Part shown: piece by piece, positions 1-5,718 of the stretch | Layout of the letters: every line of letters begins with the position of its first letter | How positions within the stretch are numbered: the stretch's first letter is position 1 | NCBI GenBank assembly: GCA_030151865.1 | Contig: JASLCK010000321.1 | Span: 1 to 9,905 of the forward strand | Source of the DNA: Rhodospirillaceae bacterium | Lineage (GTDB): Bacteria > Pseudomonadota > Alphaproteobacteria > Rhodospirillales > Magnetospirillaceae | Direction: 5' to 3' | Length of the DNA: 9,905 nt | Translations under genes and position numbers: made by a program | The notes under the pieces: model-generated | What the model saw: only the letters and a program-made list of their open reading frames with translations | Told to the model about the DNA's origin: nothing | Databases searched by the model: none

Positions 1-53
1 TGTTGGGCGTGCCCCATCACAAACCCCGCAATGTGGAGCTGTTGGCGCGATGA
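1..53 (+). CDS. C-terminal tail of an unidentified upstream gene (5' partial)
   Basis: An open frame begins at base 3 and ends with TGA at 51-53. It encodes 16 residues, LGVPHHKPRNVELLAR. The stop overlaps the ATG of the following permease in an ATGA arrangement, typical of translationally coupled genes, so this is probably the preceding member of the ABC-transporter operon. By position it could be the substrate-binding protein or an accessory enzyme. The tail is too short to identify a family, and the call rests only on the open frame, the overlap and the context. Confidence 0.6.
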   Translation, partial: LGVPHHKPRNVELLAR

Positions 54-910
54 GCCGATCCGATCCGGCATCCCTGTCGTCATGGCGGCGTCACTGGCCG
101 TCTTCCCTGCTGCTGGCGCCGATGCTGCTGGTGCTGGCCCTGTTCTGTCTGGCCCCCATGGTCTGGGTGATGGGCAACAGCCTGCGTCTGGATGACGGCT
201 GGGGGCTGGATCACTACGCCGAGGTTTTGTCCTCGCCGTTCTATCTGCAAGCCTTTGCCAACAGCCTGTCCATTTCGCTGTGGTCGTCGGTGTTGGGATT
301 GGTTGTCGCGCTGTGGGGGGCGGCCTCCTTGCGCCGCGTCTCGGGCCGGTTCCGCGAACTGGTGGTGGCGTTCGTCAACATGACCAGCAATTTGACCGGG
401 GTGCCGCTGGCCTTCGCCTTTATCATCATCGTCGGGGCCAACGGGGCCATTACCCTGCTGCTGCGCCAGTCGGGGCTGTTGCAGGATTTCTATCTCTATT
501 CCCGTAACGGCCTGATCCTGATCTACACCTATTTCCAGATCCCGCTGGGGCTGTTGCTGCTCTATCCCGCCTTTGATGCGCTGGATGACGATTGGCAGGC
601 GGCGTCGGCGCTGCTGGGGGCCAAACTTTGGCAATATTGGTGGAAGGTGGCGCTGCCGGTGCTGTCGCCCGCCATTCTGGGCACCTTCATTTTGTTGTTT
701 GCCAACGCCATGGGGGCCTATGCCAGCGCCTATGCCCTGACCACCGGCAATTACAATCTGGTCACGGTGCGCATTGCCTCCCTGGTGTCGGGCAACGTCT
801 TTTTGGACCCCAATCTGGCCGCCGCCCTGTCGGTTCTGCTGGTGGCGCTGATGGTGCTGGTCACCGCCGTCAATCAATGGCTGCTGAAGAGGTCTTACCA
901 TGCGCGCTGA
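50..910 (+). CDS. ABC transporter inner-membrane permease, first subunit (PotB-like class)
   Basis: This is a 286-aa integral inner-membrane protein forming half of the translocation channel of an ABC importer. A short basic cytoplasmic N-terminus precedes a first membrane helix at about residues 19-42. Further hydrophobic helices lie at about 73-93, 106-130, 153-172, 205-228 and 257-279. The cytoplasmic EAA loop that docks on the ATPase is at about 182-203, reading WQAASALLGAKLW and then a conserved Leu-Pro at 202-203. Length and layout fit the binding-protein-dependent permease family (BPD_transp_1) of the spermidine/putrescine, Fe(III) and aminoethylphosphonate importers. ATG 50 overlaps the upstream stop, and a GGAG lies at 35-38, rather far from the start, so coupling probably helps initiation. 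The 3' end overlaps the second permease by 11 bases. The family is secure; the substrate cannot be inferred. Confidence 0.9.
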   Translation: MSRSDPASLSSWRRHWPSSLLLAPMLLVLALFCLAPMVWVMGNSLRLDDGWGLDHYAEVLSSPFYLQAFANSLSISLWSSVLGLVVALWGAASLRRVSGRFRELVVAFVNMTSNLTGVPLAFAFIIIVGANGAITLLLRQSGLLQDFYLYSRNGLILIYTYFQIPLGLLLLYPAFDALDDDWQAASALLGAKLWQYWWKVALPVLSPAILGTFILLFANAMGAYASAYALTTGNYNLVTVRIASLVSGNVFLDPNLAAALSVLLVALMVLVTAVNQWLLKRSYHAR

Positions 911-1688
911 TCTTTACCATCGCGTGGTGGTGGCAGTGCTGATGGCGCTGTTGGGGCTGCCGGTGGCGGCGACCTTGCTCTATTCGCTGTCCACCCGCTG
1001 GGGGGCCACCATCCTGCCTGATGGCCTGACCTTTTCCTGGTATGTCCAGCTTTGGCAGGACCCGCGCTTTCTGTCGGCCTTTGGTCATTCCCTGGCGGTG
1101 TGTCTGGGCACGCTGCTGTTGGGCACGCTGCTGATCGTGCCCGCCGCCTTTATCGTCTTTTACCGCTTTCCCGCCCTGGATAAGTGGATGAACCTCTTGA
1201 TCCTGGTGCCTTTCGCGGTGCCGCCGGTGGTGTCTTCGGTGGGGCTGTTGCAGCTTTACGCCGATGGACCGCTGACCCTGGTGGGCTCGCCCTGGATTTT
1301 GCTGGGCTGCTATTTCACCGTGGCCTTGCCGTTCATGTACCGGGCCTTGGCCAACACCCTGGGGGCGATGAACCTGCGCGACCTGATGGATGCCGCCCAT
1401 CTGTTGGGGGCCAGCACGACGCGGGCTTTCCTGCTGGTGGTGCTGCCCAATCTGAAGAAGGCGCTGATGGCGTCCTTGTTCCTGTCGTTCTCGTTCCTGC
1501 TGGGGGAATTCGTGTTCGCCAACATTCTGGTGGGCACCCGCTACGAGACCTTGCAGGTCTATCTCTACAACGTCCGTCAAACCAGCGGGCATTTCACCAG
1601 CGCGGTGGTGCTGAGCTATTTCGCCTTTACCCTGGCCCTGACGTGGCTTGCCGCGCGGCTGGGCAAAACCGATCGAGGCGCGTCATGA
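900..1688 (+). CDS. ABC transporter inner-membrane permease, second subunit (PotC-like class)
   Basis: This is a 262-aa partner permease that would pair with the preceding one to form a heterodimeric channel. The first helix lies at about residues 8-29, with others at about 64-88, 97-119, 130-150, 186-211 and 235-252. The EAA loop spans about 160-183, with DAAHLLGAS followed by a Leu-Pro at 182-183. The start at 900 lies inside the end of the first permease and is preceded by a good ribosome binding site, AAGAGG at 887-892, with seven bases of spacing. The stop overlaps the ATPase start as ATGA. The EAA motif, size and neighbours make the permease call firm. Which importer subclass it belongs to is inferred from general resemblance to PotC/PhnV-type subunits. 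Confidence 0.9.
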   Translation: MRADLYHRVVVAVLMALLGLPVAATLLYSLSTRWGATILPDGLTFSWYVQLWQDPRFLSAFGHSLAVCLGTLLLGTLLIVPAAFIVFYRFPALDKWMNLLILVPFAVPPVVSSVGLLQLYADGPLTLVGSPWILLGCYFTVALPFMYRALANTLGAMNLRDLMDAAHLLGASTTRAFLLVVLPNLKKALMASLFLSFSFLLGEFVFANILVGTRYETLQVYLYNVRQTSGHFTSAVVLSYFAFTLALTWLAARLGKTDRGAS

Positions 1689-2689
1689 GTGTGGTTGAAG
1701 TTTCTGGTCTGGCCAAACGCTATGGCGCGACGACCATTTTCCAAGACATCAATTTTTCCCTGAGATCGGGGGAGTTCGTCACCCTGCTGGGGCCGTCGGG
1801 TTGTGGCAAATCCACCTTGCTGCGCTGCCTGTCGGGCCTGACCGATGTCAACGAGGGGACCATCTCGGTTGATGGTCTGGACATCACCCACACCCAGCCG
1901 CAAAAGCGCGGGATCGGCATGGTGTTCCAGTCCTATGCGCTGTTTCCCAACATGACGGCGGCCGATAACATTGCTTTCGGCCTGAAGATGCAAAAGCTGA
2001 AGCCCGCCGAAATCGCCGAGCGGGTCGAGCATGTGGTCAAGCTGGTGGAACTGTCGGGGCGCGAACATCAATATCCGCACCAGCTTTCTGGCGGGCAGCG
2101 CCAGCGCGTCGCCCTGGCCCGCGCCCTGGTGGTGCGCCCGCGCATTCTGCTGCTGGACGAACCGTTGTCGGCGCTTGATGCCCGCATCCGCAAATCCTTG
2201 CGTGAACAGATCCGCGATATTCAGCGCCGTCTTGGCCTGACCACCATTTTCGTCACCCATGATCAGGAAGAAGCGCTGACCCTGTCGGACCGCATCTTCG
2301 TCATGGACCATGGCAAGGTGGTGCAGGAAGGCACGGCGGAAACCGTCTATACCCAGCCCGCCACCGAATTCGTCGCCCGCTTCATGGGCAGCTATAATCT
2401 GCTGAATGGTGCGCAGGCCCAAAGCCTGCTGGGCCGCGATACGGCGGGGCATCTGGCGATCCGCCCGGAATCGATCCTGCTGGTTGATGACGCGGCGTTC
2501 CAGGGCCAGGGTCTGCCGGGGGTGATCTTGCATCACCAGTTGCTGGGCAACATCATCCGCTATCAGGTGGAAAGCGCCGGTGTGACCTTGCTGGTGGACC
2601 GCCTGAACCGCTCGGCCGACGACCTGCTGCCCGATGGCGCGCCGGTGCGGCTGATGATTGAACAAGATAGCCTGCGCGAGGTGCATTGA
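1685..2689 (+). CDS. ABC transporter ATP-binding protein with C-terminal TOBE domain
   Basis: This 334-aa cytoplasmic ATPase would energise the importer formed with the two preceding permeases. All nucleotide-binding motifs are intact: Walker A GPSGCGKST at 36-44, Q-loop Gln82, signature LSGGQ at 134-138, Walker B ILLLDE at 154-159, D-loop SALD at 162-165 and switch His192. After about residue 240 comes a beta-rich extension including HLAIRPESI (256-264) and ending near 330. It fits the TOBE regulatory domain of the PotA/FbpC/UgpC type, which often binds ligands or a regulator. The same frame is open upstream to about 1184, but the gene starts at ATG 1685. That start overlaps the permease stop by four bases, has GAGG at 1675-1678 six bases upstream, and begins with the family's usual N-terminus. 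Uptake rather than export is expected from the TOBE domain and the permease type. Confidence 0.93.
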   Translation: MSVVEVSGLAKRYGATTIFQDINFSLRSGEFVTLLGPSGCGKSTLLRCLSGLTDVNEGTISVDGLDITHTQPQKRGIGMVFQSYALFPNMTAADNIAFGLKMQKLKPAEIAERVEHVVKLVELSGREHQYPHQLSGGQRQRVALARALVVRPRILLLDEPLSALDARIRKSLREQIRDIQRRLGLTTIFVTHDQEEALTLSDRIFVMDHGKVVQEGTAETVYTQPATEFVARFMGSYNLLNGAQAQSLLGRDTAGHLAIRPESILLVDDAAFQGQGLPGVILHHQLLGNIIRYQVESAGVTLLVDRLNRSADDLLPDGAPVRLMIEQDSLREVH

Positions 2690-3342
2690 TGGCTTTGGCG
2701 ATTTTTGACCTGGACGACACCTTGATCGACGGCGACAGCGCCAGCTTGTGGCTGCGCTTTCTGGTGCGCGAAGGCCTGGCCGACGCCAGCATGATCCCCT
2801 GCGAGGAAGAGATGATGCACGCCTATCGCCAGGGGCGTTTGCAGATGAGCGATTATATGTACTTCACCTTGCAGCCCCTGCAACGGCGCAGCCGGGCCGA
2901 GGTGGCCCAATGGGCGGCGCGCTTCATCGAACAGGATATCGCCCCGATCGTCTATCCCCAGGCGCGGGCGGCTCTTCAGGCGTACCAGCAGGAGGGACGG
3001 CGTGTGGTGGTGGTGTCTGCCACCGGTGAACATCTGGTTGCCCCCATCGCCCGCTCCCTGGGGGTGGATGATGTTCTGGCCATCAGCCTGGAGGTCAAGG
3101 ACGACCATTATACCGGCGCCACCACCGGGGTTTTGACCTATCAGCAGGGCAAGGTGATGCGCTTGCATCAATGGTTGGATCAGACGGGGGAAAGTCTGGC
3201 GGGCAGCCATGGCTACAGCGACAGCGTGAACGACATTCCCCTGTTGCAGGCGGTGGACATCGCCTTCGTGGTCAACCCCGACGACCGCCTGGCCGCTCAG
3301 GCCCAAACCGCCCAATGGCAACGCCTGGATTGGGTGCGCTAA
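2689..3342 (+). CDS. HAD-superfamily phosphatase, subfamily IB (SerB-like)
   Basis: This is a 217-aa soluble hydrolase predicted to remove a phosphoryl group from a small molecule. Motif I is FDLDDT at 6-11, with nucleophile Asp7 and acid/base Asp9. Motif II is the Ser110 to Thr112 region (VVVVSATGE), motif III is Lys155, and motif IV is GYSDSVND at 175-182 with metal-binding Asp178 and Asp182. The helical cap between motifs I and II, residues 12 to about 100, matches class IB enzymes such as phosphoserine phosphatase and the HAD-IB hypothetical family. ATG 2689 is preferred because GAGG at 2678-2681 lies seven bases upstream. An in-frame TTG at 2686 would leave only four. The ATG shares one base with the ATPase stop, so the gene is the operon's last member. 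Its place beside an importer suggests, but does not prove, that it acts on the imported compound. It is not a PhnX-type phosphonatase by motif I. Confidence 0.88.
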   Translation: MALAIFDLDDTLIDGDSASLWLRFLVREGLADASMIPCEEEMMHAYRQGRLQMSDYMYFTLQPLQRRSRAEVAQWAARFIEQDIAPIVYPQARAALQAYQQEGRRVVVVSATGEHLVAPIARSLGVDDVLAISLEVKDDHYTGATTGVLTYQQGKVMRLHQWLDQTGESLAGSHGYSDSVNDIPLLQAVDIAFVVNPDDRLAAQAQTAQWQRLDWVR

Positions 3343-3367
3343 GGCCCAGCACGTCCTCTTTCCCGTC

Positions 3368-3390
3368 ATGCCCGTGCTCGACACGGGCAT
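3368..3390. repeat. Intergenic palindrome between convergent genes, possible bidirectional terminator
   Basis: ATGCCCGTG (3368-3376) and CACGGGCAT (3382-3390) form a perfect 9-bp stem around the 5-base loop CTCGA. It lies 25 bases after the HAD gene stop and 15 bases before the stop of the convergent minus-strand gene, so it could terminate transcription from both sides. Neither strand has a T-run after the stem, so it is not a classic intrinsic terminator. The core resembles a palindromic element of the form GTCATGCCCG...CGGGCAT, which from general knowledge recurs between alphaproteobacterial genes. Copy number in this genome cannot be seen here. Confidence 0.6.
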
Positions 3391-3405
3391 CTCTGCACAC
3401 GGGGG

Positions 3406-4407
3406 TTAAACCTTGGCCGCCGTGGTGGTCAGGGCGTCCAGGTCAACGGTGCCTTGCGCTGGGGCGGGCTCGCCATCGGCCAGCATGGCGGGAATGGGCG
3501 CCAGATCGCTGGGCGGGGCTGTCGGCTCTGCCGTTTCCAGGGGGGCTACGGCTGCTGTATCCGGCTGGTCTGAGCCCTCGGCAGGTGTGACCTCGGCTTG
3601 GCTGTCCACAGGTGGTGTTGCGTCATCTGCCGCCGACAAAGCCGATGGCTGGGGCAAGTCGAAGGGGAAATAGGGCTGGAAGACCAAGGCCAGTTCGGTC
3701 AGAACCGGGTTGGCCGCCAGACTGCTCAGCAGTTCCTCGACCGGCGGTTCGCGGTCCAAAAGATCGGGCAGGCAATCCTTCAGGGCGGCACTTTCCTCCT
3801 CGGTCAGGGGGCGTTCGATGGTGGTCGCCATGACGGCCATGGCCAAGTCGGGATCAATGGTTTTCAAAGGGTTGTAGCCGCTTTGGCGCATGCGGGCGAC
3901 AGCGCGCTCGGCCCGGCGCGCCATGCGGATGGGGGCGATGGCGGCTTGTTTGGCGTCTTCCTGCGCTTCACGCTTAGCGACATTGACCACCGGCAATCCG
4001 GCCATTTGCAGCGCCAGTGACAATTCCCCCTGCAAGGCGTCGTTGCCGGCGGGATCGCCCGCCCAATCGCCCTTGACCGTCAGGTCCGGCAATCCAAACG
4101 CCTGATAGGTGGCGGTGTATTTCAAAAGCTCGAATCCATGGCGTTCGATCAGCAGTTCAACCACCCGCTTATAGACATCCATGAAACGGACATGGGGGAT
4201 GAAATGCTGTTCGAACAGATCGGGCGGTAATTGGGTGCGGCTGCGTTCCTTTTCCTTTTGCCGGGCGATATGTTCGCGCGCGGCGTCGGGAAACACGTCG
4301 GCAACCATGGAATCCAGTTCGACGGGCGTGATCGACCGTTCGTGGACCAGGCGGATTTTATCGCCGACGCCTTCGGTCGTGGTGTAGCCGATGGAATAGA
4401 TATGCAT
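3406..4407 (-). CDS. Uncharacterised protein with an acidic Pro/Ala-rich C-terminal tail
   Basis: I do not recognise a family for this 333-aa protein. It has no signal peptide or membrane helix and looks cytoplasmic. Residues 1-250 appear folded. They include a charged helix at about 42-58 (REHIARQKEKERSR), a segment at 85-110 ending in the AFGLPDLTVKGDW region, and a basic, helical stretch at about 145-175 (KREAQEDAKQAA, then RMARRAERAVARM). From about residue 250 to the end the composition changes to Pro, Ala, Thr, Glu and Asp with very few basic residues, suggesting an unstructured tail. ATG 4405-4407 is supported by AAGGG about six bases upstream. It lies 125 bases downstream of the oxygenase gene on the same strand, so co-transcription is possible. 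Base composition matches its neighbours, which supports a real gene. No function is proposed. Confidence 0.75.
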   Translation of the reverse strand: MHIYSIGYTTTEGVGDKIRLVHERSITPVELDSMVADVFPDAAREHIARQKEKERSRTQLPPDLFEQHFIPHVRFMDVYKRVVELLIERHGFELLKYTATYQAFGLPDLTVKGDWAGDPAGNDALQGELSLALQMAGLPVVNVAKREAQEDAKQAAIAPIRMARRAERAVARMRQSGYNPLKTIDPDLAMAVMATTIERPLTEEESAALKDCLPDLLDREPPVEELLSSLAANPVLTELALVFQPYFPFDLPQPSALSAADDATPPVDSQAEVTPAEGSDQPDTAAVAPLETAEPTAPPSDLAPIPAMLADGEPAPAQGTVDLDALTTTAAKV

Positions 4408-4532
4408 GTCCAGCCCTTAAAACCCCTCAGGGGGACCTGCCGCGTCACGCCCTGCTCCTGATGGCGCAGTGTGCCACGCCTGACGCGGCTGGCAAAGAGG
4501 GGATAGGCCCGGAACAGGAGAGAGGGGCGGTG

Positions 4533-5567
4533 TTACGCCACCTCCAATTCCGCCAGATCGGCATAGTGGCGGCGGGCCACATCGGGGTGCGAACGCAGCC
4601 GTGACTTCAAGATGTTCTGGCCGACGTCGGAATAAAGCGGATTGTTGGGGTCGGTTTCGACGCCGCGCGCCTGTGCCGCCAGATCCGGGGGCAGGGTCAG
4701 GCGGGGCAAGGTGACATCGGGGCGCGCCCCCAGAAAGAACGCCAGGGACTGACGGTCGATTCCGGCGGGCGGGGTAATGACACGGTGCACATTGGCGCGC
4801 AGATACCCGTTGGTCGCCAGTTCCAGCAATTCGCCGATATTGACGACAAAGCTGCCGGGCAGGGGCGGTACATCGATCCAACCGCTTTCGGTTTCCACTT
4901 GCAGGCCGCCCACCGGGTCTTGACGCACCAAGGTGACAAAGCCGCCATCCTTGTGGGGGCCGCATCCCTGATCATCGCCGGTTTGGTCGCGGCTGGGATA
5001 GCGGATGGTCTTCAATAACTGATTGGAAACCCCGTTATAGACGTCGGCAAAGACCTCTTCCGGCTGGCCCAGGGCAACGGCGAACGCCTTTAGCAGCAGG
5101 GTGGAAACGCGGATTACTTCCGACTGCCAGCGCAGCAGCACAGGGCGCAGTTCCGGCACATCCTCAGGCCATTGGTTGGGGCCTTGCAGGCGTTTCCATG
5201 CCGGATCGCCCGCCTTGACATCCAGGGCCGGGGTTTCCAGACCGATATCGATTTCTTCGCGCCAGTCGGGGGCACCGCGCGTATATTCCCGGCCCGGCGG
5301 AGTATAGCCCCGGAAATGCGGGGAATTGGCCATTTCGATCTTCAGCTTGCGGTCCTGCGGCAGATCGAAAAAACGGCGCGACAGGGTGAAGACCTCGTCC
5401 GCCAGGGCGTCGCTGACGCCGTGTCCAACCAGATAGAAAAAGCCGATATGGCGCGCGGTATGTCGGATTTGCGCGATCAGATCATCACGTTCGCGGGTCG
5501 AGGAATAGAACTTGCTGATATCGATGACGGGCAGGGCGGTGGTGGTCGGATGCTGCGCGATACCCAT
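4533..5567 (-). CDS. 2-oxoglutarate/Fe(II)-dependent oxygenase, isopenicillin N synthase-like family
   Basis: This is a 344-aa cytoplasmic non-haem iron enzyme. The N-terminal DIOX_N-type region (about 11-130) begins LPVIDISKF and contains the family's IGFFYLVGHGV stretch at 41-51. The catalytic double-stranded beta-helix follows at about 180-285. The iron ligands are all visible: His205 and Asp207 in GPHKDGG, and His261 in NVHRV. Arg272 and Ser274 (RQS) form the RxS motif that binds the 2-oxoglutarate carboxylate, so ordinary 2-oxoglutarate-dependent chemistry is likely. Length is normal for the family. ATG 5565-5567 has a strong AGGAG seven bases upstream. The substrate is not predictable: bacterial members include hydroxylases and desaturases of small metabolites, and the neighbours give no pathway clue. 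The name of the family should not be read as penicillin biosynthesis. Its promoter is probably in the A+T-rich island at 5652-5717. Confidence 0.9.
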   Translation of the reverse strand: MGIAQHPTTTALPVIDISKFYSSTRERDDLIAQIRHTARHIGFFYLVGHGVSDALADEVFTLSRRFFDLPQDRKLKIEMANSPHFRGYTPPGREYTRGAPDWREEIDIGLETPALDVKAGDPAWKRLQGPNQWPEDVPELRPVLLRWQSEVIRVSTLLLKAFAVALGQPEEVFADVYNGVSNQLLKTIRYPSRDQTGDDQGCGPHKDGGFVTLVRQDPVGGLQVETESGWIDVPPLPGSFVVNIGELLELATNGYLRANVHRVITPPAGIDRQSLAFFLGARPDVTLPRLTLPPDLAAQARGVETDPNNPLYSDVGQNILKSRLRSHPDVARRHYADLAELEVA

Positions 5568-5651
5568 GCTTGTTCTCCTGAACAGGGGGGCGTCAGCAGA
5601 CGGATGCGCGCCCCGATTGCAAGGCAGGGTAGGCGGCAGAGGGATATGTGG

Positions 5652-5717
5652 TCAATAAAATATATCGAAATTATAGAAAATATATAAAACAACAATATTT
5701 TTATGTTTTATATGATT
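5652..5717 (-). promoter_or_regulatory. A+T-rich promoter/operator region for the oxygenase gene
   Basis: Only 8 of these 66 bases are G or C, in a window that is otherwise clearly GC-rich. On the minus strand it contains a perfect TATAAT (plus-strand ATTATA at 5670-5675), placing a start near 5663 and a leader of roughly 95 bases before ATG 5567. No good -35 box sits 16-18 bases upstream; TTGTTG occurs at a 14-base spacing only, which suggests an activator or weak basal activity. AAAATATAT occurs twice in direct orientation, at 5657-5665 and 5677-5685, exactly 20 bases apart and flanking the -10. The region also follows the stop codon of the protease-adaptor gene. The promoter role is inferred from composition and position. 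Confidence 0.55.
5682..5713. repeat. 10-bp perfect inverted repeat in the A+T island
   Basis: ATATAAAACA (5682-5691) and TGTTTTATAT (5704-5713) are exact reverse complements separated by 12 bases. Relative to the proposed minus-strand start near 5663 the repeat covers about -19 to -50, where an operator or activator site would sit. It begins only 5 bases beyond the stop of the 703-aa gene, so as RNA it could also form a weak A/U hairpin at that operon's end. The low stability of an A/U stem and lack of G/C make a protein-binding site more likely than a terminator. Confidence 0.5.
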
Positions 5718-5718
5718 C

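Noticed and set aside
80..901. Long minus-strand open frame opposite the first permease
   Set aside because: Its product is Gln/His/Arg-rich and of low complexity, as expected for the antisense of a GC-rich gene, and the plus-strand permease explains the region.
1184..1684. N-terminal extension of the ATPase frame across the second permease
   Set aside because: The extension overlaps the well-supported permease and reads as Gly/Ala/Arg-rich out-of-frame sequence. ATG 1685 has a good ribosome binding site and gives the family's usual N-terminus.
1616..2686. 356-aa minus-strand open frame opposite the ATPase
   Set aside because: The plus strand encodes an ATPase with every motif intact; the antisense product has no recognisable domain and a Gln/His-rich composition.
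4423..4434. CCCCT/AGGGG hairpin followed on the minus strand by TTTT, a possible terminator after the oxygenase gene
   Set aside because: The stem has only four or five pairs with a loop of one to three bases and lies about 100 bases past the stop, so I do not consider it a supported terminator.
4469..4495. Imperfect inverted repeat TGCCA...TGGCA in the gap before the 333-aa gene
   Set aside because: Only five outer pairs are continuous and the inner part is asymmetric; such matches are expected by chance in this base composition.
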